This document shows positions 56,278-64,000 of a stretch of DNA of 64,000 nucleotides, piece by piece. The stretch is from Norana najaformis. Its lineage: Eukaryota; Annelida; Clitellata; Crassiclitellata; Hormogastridae. The DNA lies in NCBI GenBank assembly GCA_964023275.1, contig OZ029915.1:16002712-16066711 (forward strand). The letters are read 5' to 3'. Below the pieces are notes generated by a model. The model worked only from the letters and a program-made list of their open reading frames with translations. It made no database searches and was not told where the DNA came from. Within the stretch, counting starts at the first letter, position 1, and each line of letters opens with the position of its first letter. Both the position numbers and the translations under genes were made by a program.

Positions 56278-57815
56278 TAGCAACTTCTAATGCGCTAGTG
56301 TCTAATGCACAAGGCATCAACCGATGGCACAACAAAACCAAGCAACAATCAGGTCGATATCCAGAAGGTCAGTCCGCACGACAGAGAGGCAGCGTACGGT
56401 GGATAAGCAATTTGAAACAGGTAAGTTTTAAGCTGAGAACGAAATGACAGAAGCGACTGAGCACAACAAACAGACACAGGAAGGGAATTCTAGAATTTTG
56501 GTCCAGGAACCGAAAAAGCCCGATTACCCAGAACAGTTCTAGCCCAAGATATGACCAGAGAAAGACAATCAGACGACCTTGCAGAATAATGGTAGGTCTT
56601 GGGAATAAGGACTGATTTCAAGTATTGTGGTTGGCCATAGTTCAATGTTTTATAAAATGTAAGTCCTAATTTGAAACAAATCCTTTGCTGAACAGGAAGC
56701 CAATGTAAAGATTTAAGCACAGGGGTTATATGCTCATATTTAGAAGTATTTGTTATGGCTCTAGCCAAGGAGTTCTGAACTCTTTGGAGTTCCTGCATGT
56801 TTGACTTAGTGAGACCAACAAGAATGGAGTTACAATAGTCATGGCGACTGGAGACCAATGTGTTAGCTAAGGATAGTCTGGAAGACATGGGGACATAATG
56901 CCTAATTCTGTCCATGTCACGAATATACATGTATGATGACTTACAAATACCATTTACATAGTTTGTGAGGGACATGGCTGAATCGAAAACAACACCCAAG
57001 TCACGAGCAGTATCAGTCATCTCAATGAGTGAATCACCCAGTTTTACGAATTTAAGCCAATCGAATTTCTTAAGTTGCTGAGGAGTGCCAAGTAGTAGAA
57101 ATTCAGTCTTCAAGGGGTTAAGGAAGAGTTTATTAGCCGCCATCCAAGACTGCAGATCTTCAAAGGCAGCAGATAACAGCTGCACAGATGAGTGACAAGT
57201 CAAACTGTCAAATGAGATGTAGATTTGGGTATCATCAGAATAGAAATGATATCCCAGTGAATGATTGTCTAGCAGAGTACCAAGAGGTGTGGTGTATAAT
57301 GTAAACAAAAGAGGACCAAGTACAGAACCCTGCAGAATGCCACAAGTCAACGAAGCACTAGATGAATAATGCCCATTTAAATATACGGATTGAGTGCGAG
57401 GGCTGAGGTAAGTAGCAAACCAGTGTAAGGCAGGACCAGAAACCCCAAACCATTGCTGAAGACAATGCAAAAGGAGAGAGTGGTCAACAGTATCAAAGGC
57501 AGCAGACAAATCAAGGAGAACAAGTGCTGTCACCTTACCCTTATCCATGGAGCACATGATGTTGTTATGAACAGCAAGCAGGGCAGATTCTGTTGAATGA
57601 AATTTATGGTATGCAGACTGAAATGAAGAAATTAGTGTGCTGGAAGAAAGGTGAGCTTGCATATAATTCAAAACTACCTGTTCAAGAATTTTAGATATAA
57701 AATTAAAAGTTGAGATGGGTCTGTAATTAGACAGATCACTTGGATCAAGAGAAGGTTTCTGTGAGAGCAGAAAGCATGCTGCAAGCAATAATTTCTGCAC
57801 CTCTAAAGATTTGGA
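56278..57815 (-). pseudogene. L2-like LINE, subfamily B, long open reverse transcriptase
   Basis: The frame 57800-56490 is open for 436 codons: DPSDLSNYRPISTFNFISKI (RT start), FHSTESALLAVHNNI, LLDLSAAFDTVDHSLL (palm A), GSVLGPLLFTLYTTPLG, the catalytic box YSDD at 57231-57242 (usually YADD), and SLHWLPVQQRICFKLG. It ends at PKF followed by TAG where relatives have Trp (FWNSLP). Past that stop the same frame continues SLPV...RSQLKTYLF to the subfamily B 3' end (56278-56340). The endonuclease and the element's 5' half are missing, so it cannot move by itself, but the open frame marks it as the youngest subfamily B copy here. Confidence 0.9.
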
Positions 57816-58984
57816 ACAGATTGATTAGATTAACTTTTGGTTTACACCTGTAGCTGGCAAAGCATCACAGAAACGGCAATGTTCCATTGTTCCTACTGGC
57901 TGTGGGTGGTCGTTTTAAATCTGCTGTAGTATACTCGGCTGTATTTTTTAAAGAATTTTTTGTTTTAATTTTCAAATATTAACTTTTTGTCTGCTTTGAT
58001 AAAGGGATTTTTTAAAATTAATTTATTTGATTGATATTCTGCTTTTAATGTAAATTTTTGCAGACCCCTTCAGTATTGTCTGGCCCCATCTATTTCACTG
58101 CTGGAGGCTTGTGTGCTCTGGCTTTCCATTGTGCTTAGTAAATCCTCACTACTTCAACATTTATCTAATATAGCTCCACAACTAACATAGGTCTGGTACC
58201 ATGCAGTCTTGCAGAGCTAGCTTTACCTAGCTTCATCAAAGTAGGTAAATGAAGGCATAAACAATAATTAAGAGGAATCACATTCTGCTTTATAAATGTG
58301 GTGCTTTATAAATATCAGATTACAAATACAATTACAATTACAAATAGTTATCTTTTGGGTTGAAACGCAAGTTTTGATTTTTCCTTTGCAAGAGATGGCA
58401 TTGTAAGAAGGTTTCTTGCATATGATGCGATGAGTCCAAACTGGAATTCTTTAAGCTGCAGTCACAGTTTGACAAACTCTGATGCTGCAGGAACTCTCTC
58501 ATAGCCAGTCTACATGTTGATCATTAAAAGTAAAACTTCCAGCAAAAAGCGATGACTTTTGTAACTATTCCATGCTGCTATATTTTGCATGCAGTCACTG
58601 ATTCGCATGTAATTGCAACTGTACCAAAATCCACAGTATATCTATTCTGATTGTTCAATCATTGGATCATTATCTACTCGATTAAGTCTATTAGAATCCT
58701 GTTGATCCTTTATGAATAAATGTCTTCTACAACTATATTGCAAAATAGTTACATAAAGAACTTGACGGCCAAGTTTTCAATAACATTCAATCCATCGAGT
58801 TGATATACGAATAGCTCACCACAGTTGACCAAATCTTTCAACTCTTTTGATGTCCATTATGTTTGTTTTCTTTAAACTTGCCGTAAACTTGCTAGATTTT
58901 AATCTGATATCATGTAAATAGTTTCCATAGTGACTGGTTACATCACTAATTCTGCTATCGTTGTCTTTTTTGATGCCAGAAGTG
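57816..58984. other. Unassigned stretch
   Basis: AT-rich intron. A GTGCTTTATAAATATCAGAT followed by ATTACAA units at 58302-58345 resembles a subfamily C LINE tail but is too short to assign. Nothing else was recognised. Confidence 0.4.
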
Positions 58985-59139
58985 TTTTTCTAGCTTAAAC
59001 ATTAGGAAATTTATGATAAGTACAATATTGTGATGTGTTTCCATAAAAATGCAAAATAATTAAGACTTTTGACATCATGATGTAGGCTTAAACAGTACTT
59101 TACAAACAAGGCTTAAAAATTAATTCAGACTTGAAAGAG
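58985..59139 (+). mobile_element. Copy of the piggyBac right end
   Basis: It aligns by eye with 6580-6730: AAAATAATT.AGACTTTTGAC.TCATGA, then A.T.GACTTTACA, then AAAATTAATT.AGACT.GA..G.GTTA. The terminal TTAA has decayed to TTAG. No transposase sequence was found to its left, so it is either a non-autonomous derivative or a deleted copy. Confidence 0.65.
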
Positions 59140-59199
59140 TTAGACCAGTGCACCACTGTCTGGTTCAGTCCCTATACCCAAGAGTCACTATGAACTTAC

Positions 59200-59319
59200 T
59201 TGATGGTTTGTGCTTGTAGCAACTGCACTTCTACATTCCTGGGCCAGGGCACCATAGTCCTTTGTCAATGTGTTTGCCAAAGGTCCCAACTCCTGGGCAT
59301 TTGTCACTGACTTGGTCAT
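59200..59319 (-). CDS. tln: Talin exon 2 of the window: rod bundle R10
   Basis: A 120-bp phase-0 exon encodes 40 residues, starting MTKSVTNAQELGPLANTLTK and ending ATSTNHQ. The acceptor is TTGTAG at 59320 and the donor GTAAGT at 59199. ELGPLANxLTxDYG is the talin pattern here. It joins GQEM of exon 61067-61168, giving the typical QEMxTKS junction. Confidence 0.95.
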
Positions 59320-59570
59320 CTACAAAACGAAATTTTGTTCAATTTTACGCCTACGCTCCAGATTCTTTCAGCTTAGGGTCACAGAAATGTCAATTTTGTC
59401 TTCATATGACAAACATGATGGAGTTTCTCAACTAAACAGAGATTGGTGAGTAAAAATCTGCTCAGGTTTCCTTTTGGAGAAATGCCTATGAACATATTAC
59501 ATACATACTCCAATCTGTCATTCAGTGAGCATATTAATTCTATATGTAGGTCTGCCCACTACCACATTCG

Positions 59571-60304
59571 GGTAACAGGACAATAACCCCCCGGACAATT
59601 ACCCCCGGACAATAACCTCCGGACAATAACCTCCGGACAATAACCCCCCGGACAATAACCCCCCATGCAAAAAACCCCCGGACAATTACCCCCTGTACTG
59701 ATACAGTACATACAGTAAAGAGTAGACATGAAAGACTTACCATACATCAAAAACTAATTATTAGACAATTATTAGACAACTGGGCAGAAAGTAGACATGA
59801 AAGACTTACCATACATCAAAAACTAATTATTAGACAATTATTAGACAACTGGGCAGACAGTAGACATGAAAGAATTACCAAACATCCAAAACTAAATATT
59901 GGACAATTATTAGACAACCTCCAAGGAAGAAGTATGCTGACTCCAATTCACGGATTTTGGCCGTCATTAGCAACTACAATGAGCGCAATGTTCTTGACTA
60001 TCTACATGTAATAGCTCACAACCTTTCCTTTTAAGTTCAATAAACTAATAAACAATAAACAGCATTTTCTTTTACACATTTAATTTCATACTGTGGCATT
60101 GCATGGTTCTCCAGTATATGTCTAATAAATTAATATATAAACTGTATTATTAATATACATTATTTGTATATTTATATAATTAATATATCAGTATAGGGGG
60201 TTACTGTCCGGGGGGTTATTTGCATGGGGGTTATTGTCCCGGGGGTTATTGTCCGGGGGTTATTGTCCGGGGGTTATTGTCCGGTGGGTTATTGTCCTAG
60301 AAGC
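59571..60304. mobile_element. Foldback-type element with tandem-repeat arms
   Basis: CCACATTCG flanks the element at 59562-59570 and 60305-60313 (9-bp target duplication). The left arm (59571-59704) and right arm (60185-60304) are inverted copies built from units of about 14-16 bp, GGACAATAACCCCC. They include the same irregular unit with CCATGCAAA in mirrored position, and both end inside with a TACTGATA motif. The interior holds a 69-bp triplication and an AT-rich segment but no transposase. Arm design and 9-bp duplication recall Drosophila FB/MuDR-type elements. This assignment is inferred. Confidence 0.85.
59722..59920 (+). repeat. 69-bp tandem repeat, about three units
   Basis: Units starting GTAGACATGAAAGA lie at 59722, 59791 and 59860, exactly 69 bp apart. 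The first two are almost identical and the third is more diverged. They lie just inside the left arm of the foldback element. Confidence 0.95.
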
Positions 60305-61066
60305 CCACATTCGTGATATACGTAGGTTTAGGCGCCACATTCCCTTCTCTGCCTTGGTTTGTTTGGCTAATGCTCTAGTCTCCAGCCGTCTTGACTACTG
60401 TAAATCGCTTCTTACTGGCATTTCTAAAGCTAATGTGATGAAGCTTCAAAGAGTTCAAAATACATTAGCAAGAGCTATCACTAAAACTGCAAAATATGAT
60501 CACATCTCACCAATTCTGAATCGTTGCACTGGTTGCCCGTAGAAAAGTGCATAACGTTCAAGACAGGACTAATTGTGTACAAGACTCTACATTTCAGCCA
60601 ACCTCATTATCTTCACTCTGTACTGGCTCCCAAGACTTATCTCCACTCGACCAGGTCTTCTAGCTGTCTAAATCTGACTATTCCGTGGACAAGAACAGCT
60701 CTTGGCAGGCTTGCCTTTTCTGTCGTTGGCCCTAGACTCTGGAACTCTCTTCCTGCAAATATTCGCTTAGCAAAGTCTGTTTTGGCCTTCAGATCTCGAC
60801 TAAAAACTTATCTTTTCCTGAACTCATTTCCTCCATAGGCTGTCTCTGTGACTTCTGGACTCCTCTCTGGCTTTTTGACTCGGACTCACCATGGAATTTG
60901 ATTCGGACAATGATTTTGTTTAGCAGCAACCATCGACTGATGCCTTGAGCATTATTATAGTGGCGCTATAGAAGTTTTTAGATTAGATTAGATTAGACTA
61001 CTAACTGCACTTTTTAACATAAACTAAATTCAATTACATAACATCAAACAACAAGAAGTAACTCAC

Positions 61067-61168
61067 CATCTCTTGACCAGTTCTTGCTAATTGCTTCGCC
61101 AGACGAACCATGTTTGTCTGACAGTCAACAAATGACACTTCTCCCTTTGTCTGATCCACTTCATTTGT
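61067..61168 (-). CDS. tln: Talin exon 1 of the window: rod bundle R10
   Basis: A 102-bp phase-0 exon encodes 34 residues, TNEVDQTKGEVSFVDCQTNM and VRLAKQLARTGQEM. The acceptor is TTTTAG at 61169 and the donor GTGAGT at 61066. SFVDxQTxMVxxAKxxAxTxQEM is the talin pattern preceding exon 59200-59319. The preceding exon was not found in 61169-64000, so the gene continues beyond the right edge. Confidence 0.93.
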
Positions 61169-61439
61169 CTAAAAGAAAAATTGTAAAAAAACTAGACTGT
61201 AGTTCCCTTTACTGTGAAGTTTAACAAGAGCATAAAACCCTAAAAATTCACCGGTAAACATGTTAACATATTCTTATGGTATTCACAAATTTTGCAGCTT
61301 CATTGAGATCTCTTCTGCCTCTGAATAAAGGAAACTGTTTTCATTATCAGTACATTGTTGTAGCATTAATTTGTCCCTGCACTATTACATATGCAAACAT
61401 GAAGCATAAATAATCATAAACTCTAACTATCTAAAGCAC

Positions 61440-61665
61440 TACTTAAAGCCTCCTCCACGATGGGGCCGTCTCTCTGAAACACTCTTCCACCAGACATCCG
61501 ATCCATTGCCTGTTCAACAGTTCAAGAAACATTTTCTGCCCATCTCAAGACGTTCCTATTTAGAGACCATTAGGTAGCCGTGCTGCAGCGCCTTTATGAG
61601 TTACTTAAAAGGCACTTTATAAATTTAGTGATACATACATACATACATACATACTAAGTGCAGAG
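61440..61665 (+). pseudogene. LINE 3' end with (ATAC)n tail
   Basis: Short blocks APRWGRLSETLFHQTSDPLP and QQFKKHFLP resemble the APxLWNSLPxxIR...FKKxLKTxLF end of L2/CR1 polymerases. The 3' end GGCACTTTATAAATTTAGTG is followed by (ATAC)n. It is related to but distinct from subfamily C. Confidence 0.65.
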
Positions 61666-61699
61666 AACCAGCTTACTGTCAAGTGCTAATCTAATAAGT

Positions 61700-62780
61700 A
61701 AGTAGTAAGTAATGCATTTATTAATACGCCATATGTCCATCAACTGAGCGAGGAATTGTAGGCGTGGATGGGTCACAGCGGTCAGACAACAAAAGCAAGA
61801 CGAAACAAATAGGTCTTTAGCCGCTTTACGATTATGTCTCGCAAGATACTGTCATGAGCAATGTAAACAGGAAGACTATTGCATATGGCTGGTGCAGAAT
61901 TGCTGAATTCGCATCGTAAGAAATCAGACCGATAGTCTCTTACATCATGGAAAGATAGAAGATTTTGTGTAGTTGATCGCAGAGATCTGAATGGCTGGTA
62001 GCGCTGTAAGGATGATGACAGGTAAGCTGGTTGATTGGTCAAGAGAGTCTTACCCGTAAGTAGAGCTATCTTGTAGGTGATTCTAGAGCTGACAGGCAGC
62101 CAATGTAGATTTGCCAGTACAGGAGTGATGTGATCAAACCTTTGGGTTCCTGTCACCAGATGGGCTCATGAGTTTTGAATGTGTTGCAGTTTGACGATGT
62201 TAGACTTGTAGTGCCGTACAACGGCAAATTACAGTAGTCAAGTTTTGCTCTGACTACACTACAAGCGACTGTCTTCATGAGCTCCGGTGGCAAGCACGAT
62301 CGAACATGACGCTTGGCTTTCATGTAGTAATACGATGCCCTGCAGACAGCGGTGACGTGCTGGTTAAATGTTAGTTTTGAGTCGAGCGTTACCCCAACAC
62401 TCTTAAATGTTTCTGATAACGAAATGTCTGCACCCACAATGTTGATTTTTTAGGTCCTCGATCGATTTTATTGACGAAGAAGTGCCAAGAACAATGACTT
62501 CAGACTTCTTTGGATTCAAGCATAGTCCATTTGTTAGGAACCATCAGCATACTGCTTCAGTACAACATGTTAGATTGTTGGTGTCGGGGTCAATGTGATC
62601 GAGCGCTATGTACAGTTGTGTGTCATTGGCATACTGGTGGTGACTGATGCCATGTGCAGAAATCATGCCAGCGACTGGAGCCAAATATAGCATGAAAAGA
62701 ATCGGGCCAAGGACTGACCCTTGTGGGACACCGTATGCAGAAGTAGAAGACTGCAATCTTGATGATCCAATGGTGACGTG
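61700..62780 (-). pseudogene. L2-like LINE, further subfamily, RT palm to 3' end
   Basis: From right to left, 62544-62756 gives SAYGVPQGSVLGPILFMLYL and HHQYANDTQLY (Asn in place of the first catalytic Asp). 62153-62437 gives SETFKSVGVTLDSKLTFNQH and RAKLDYCNLPLYG. 61782-62156 gives FDHITPVLANLHWLPVSSRI and NSLPVYIAHDSI. The altered YANDTQ box and frameshifts make it inactive. The left end (about 61700-61780) is its 3' untranslated region. Confidence 0.85.
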
Positions 62781-62786
62781 TTGTAA

Positions 62787-62880
62787 GACTAATGACTTTT
62801 TCTAATCTTTAGGGCCATTACAATAATATATACAACATAACTTATGGTGGCTTCAAGTTAAACCACAGTCCAGAACTATA
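62787..62880 (-). repeat. Subfamily A LINE 3' end, isolated and diverged
   Basis: The minus strand has a GGTTTAACTTGAAGCCACC block and AATGGCCCTAAAGATTAG, a worn version of the subfamily A 3' terminus seen at 55266-55360. Confidence 0.6.
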
Positions 62881-63508
62881 AATGCATAGCAACTAGCACA
62901 ATAATAATAGCAAATAGCAAGTAGATAGCACAGTAGGTAGCATGGTCATAATAGCAATTAGCAAACTGCCCTCAACCATATAACAGACTTAATTGGGGAA
63001 ATTGGAGCACAAACATTCGACTGAACACAAAAACTCCGCCTGTTTATATTGCACACACTACCTGTGGTCCTTTGACAGGGAGACAGTCTACCGGATATGT
63101 TGTTTTTAAATTTATCGGCGTTTTTTGCATTAATTTTGTGTTTTTAATGAGCTAAATTATCGTTTCTGATTTTTAATTTTTATTTTCTGACTAGTATCTA
63201 CCTTTCTGTTTCACTTGTCAGATAAGTTTTGATTATTTATTAATTCTTTGTGTCTATTTCAGTGTCGTTGTGTGTGGACGTCGTCTGATCTGTGTTTTCT
63301 GACTTGATGGCACAGTAGAAAATTCCAACCACAATCTCATAATTGTTTATGGTTTTTAGGTCCACACTAATATCGGCTGGCCTTCTTTTAATTTTCTGTG
63401 TTCATGAGTCGCCCATGAACTGAAGTACTGCTCTTTTCTTACCTAGGTCACGCTTTATTATCTACTGTGCTCGGTTTCCTTGTGTCTCTAATTTCCGTGT
63501 CTCTTACG
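62881..63508 (+). other. Unassigned stretch, probably 5' untranslated region of the LINE at the right edge
   Basis: T-rich sequence with no reading frame. From about 63040 on it is plausibly the 5' leader of the LINE whose ATG lies at 63509. No promoter could be defined. Confidence 0.4.
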
Positions 63509-64000
63509 ATGGCTACCGCATTAAGTTGCCCACTTTTGTACGTTATTTTGTTCGTATTACTCCTCCTTGCCAAATCTGATGGAGATAGGACTGCTGCTAA
63601 ATTTACTCATGGATCACCACGGTCTGGTCTGTTTTGGAACTTGGCTCAAGCCCATTCATTTTATCTGATTCCTAGTACTGCATTTTCAGTTCACTCATAT
63701 ATCCTGCTGCTATCTAATACCAGTAACATTAAGTTTTGCCCTGGGTTGATTGTAGTTTCACACAGAACATCTGCTGCACATCATGGATTGTCTCTGTATT
63801 TGTTTTTGTTGCTTCTTTTGGCTGGTGATGTTGAAATAAATCATGGACCAGTTAGATTTCAGAGTTTGGATATTGGTCAATTAAATATTTGTTCCCTTCG
63901 TAATAAAGCTGCTAACCTACACAATTTCCTTTGTGAACATACCTTGCACATACTTGCCCTTACTGAGACCTGGCTTCATCCTAGTGACACACCTGGATTC
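63509..64000 (+). CDS. L2/CR1-like LINE open reading frame, 5' part, runs off the window
   Basis: An uninterrupted frame of 164 codons runs from ATG 63509 to the window end. Residues 1-20 (MATALSCPLLYVILFVLLLL) look like a signal peptide or membrane segment. A second hydrophobic run (LYLFLLLLLA) precedes GDVEINHGP at 63824-63850, close to the 2A ribosome-skipping motif D(V/I)ExNPGP, but with His for the penultimate Pro. The endonuclease then starts (DIGQLNICSLRNKAANLHNF, ILALTETWLHPSDTPG). The frame is in step across all three parts. It may be a full-length, recent copy. The rest lies to the right. Confidence 0.82.
   Translation, partial: MATALSCPLLYVILFVLLLLAKSDGDRTAAKFTHGSPRSGLFWNLAQAHSFYLIPSTAFSVHSYILLLSNTSNIKFCPGLIVVSHRTSAAHHGLSLYLFLLLLLAGDVEINHGPVRFQSLDIGQLNICSLRNKAANLHNFLCEHTLHILALTETWLHPSDTPGF

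Larger units (their letters stand above)
59514..60998 (+). pseudogene. L2-like LINE, subfamily A, split by a foldback element
   Basis: The left part (59514-59570) reads SFSEHINSICRSAHYHI. After the foldback element the right part continues at once with RDIRRFRRHIPFSALVCLAN (60314 on), then SSRLDYCKSLLTGIS, and after a frameshift near 60530 the frame 60524-60838 (LHWLPVEKCITFKTGL, VVGPRLWNSLPANIR). The 3' end has AACCATCGACTGATGCCTTG and a (TTAGA)n tail at 60980-60998. It lacks everything upstream of the thumb. Confidence 0.9.

Noticed and set aside
59540..59750. Open frames reading GYCPGVIVRG-type peptide repeats, also at 60234-60300
   Set aside because: They are translations of the short tandem units in the foldback arms, and appear on opposite strands only because the arms are inverted.
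59571..60304. CRISPR-like array
   Set aside because: The repeats are directly adjoining units of about 14-16 bp without unique spacers, arranged as inverted arms in a eukaryotic transposon.

Overview
This is a window of metazoan nuclear DNA. It is AT-rich, has split genes with GT/AG introns, is dense in non-LTR retrotransposons, and carries a 10-base assembly gap at 49554-49563. No operons, bacterial genes, CRISPR arrays, rRNA or tRNA genes were seen. The species cannot be named from the sequence. The talin exons and the L2/CR1-like, RTE-like, piggyBac and hAT elements fit an invertebrate or basal deuterostome at least as well as a vertebrate.

The one clear host gene is talin, the large focal-adhesion protein linking integrin to actin, on the minus strand. 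Nine consecutive exons can be read from right to left (61067-61168, 59200-59319, 49768-49914, 41844-42010, 29084-29267, 20735-20860, 14160-14276, 3133-3318, 2223-2327). They join in frame to about 418 residues of the C-terminal rod, ending inside the last actin-binding (I/LWEQ, R13) bundle. Both ends of the gene lie outside the window. Introns run from about 0.8 to 12.6 kb and hold almost everything else. A separate minus-strand Cys-rich open frame at the left edge (1-378) continues out of the window.

The introns are packed with transposons, mostly decayed. (i) L2/CR1-like LINEs in several subfamilies: A with a (TTAGA)n tail, B with a (TAA)n tail, C with a GCGCTTTATAAAT-type 3' end, plus others. 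Included are a nearly complete subfamily C copy (51780-55115), a 436-residue open reverse transcriptase (56490-57800), and the intact 5' start of another LINE at the right edge with a degenerate 2A motif. (ii) RTE-like LINEs (15370, 25311, 27900, 43085, 51215). (iii) A LINE family with a restriction-like endonuclease signature and an unusual C-terminal extension (30165-41625, six copies or fragments, two facing each other). (iv) A Ty3/gypsy pol remnant with its 3' LTR (45525-48737). (v) DNA transposons: a 3.3-kb piggyBac with a broken transposase, a 643-bp piggyBac MITE, a 341-bp hAT MITE inside the gypsy LTR, a 1.26-kb hAT-like element, a pogo/Tigger remnant, and a 734-bp foldback element inside a LINE.

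No new multi-gene system was found. The best leads are the foldback element with long repetitive arms and a 9-bp target duplication, the 2A-like motif behind a signal-peptide-like N terminus, the conserved C-terminal extension of the restriction-like-endonuclease LINE, and the unrecognised Cys-rich gene at the left edge.
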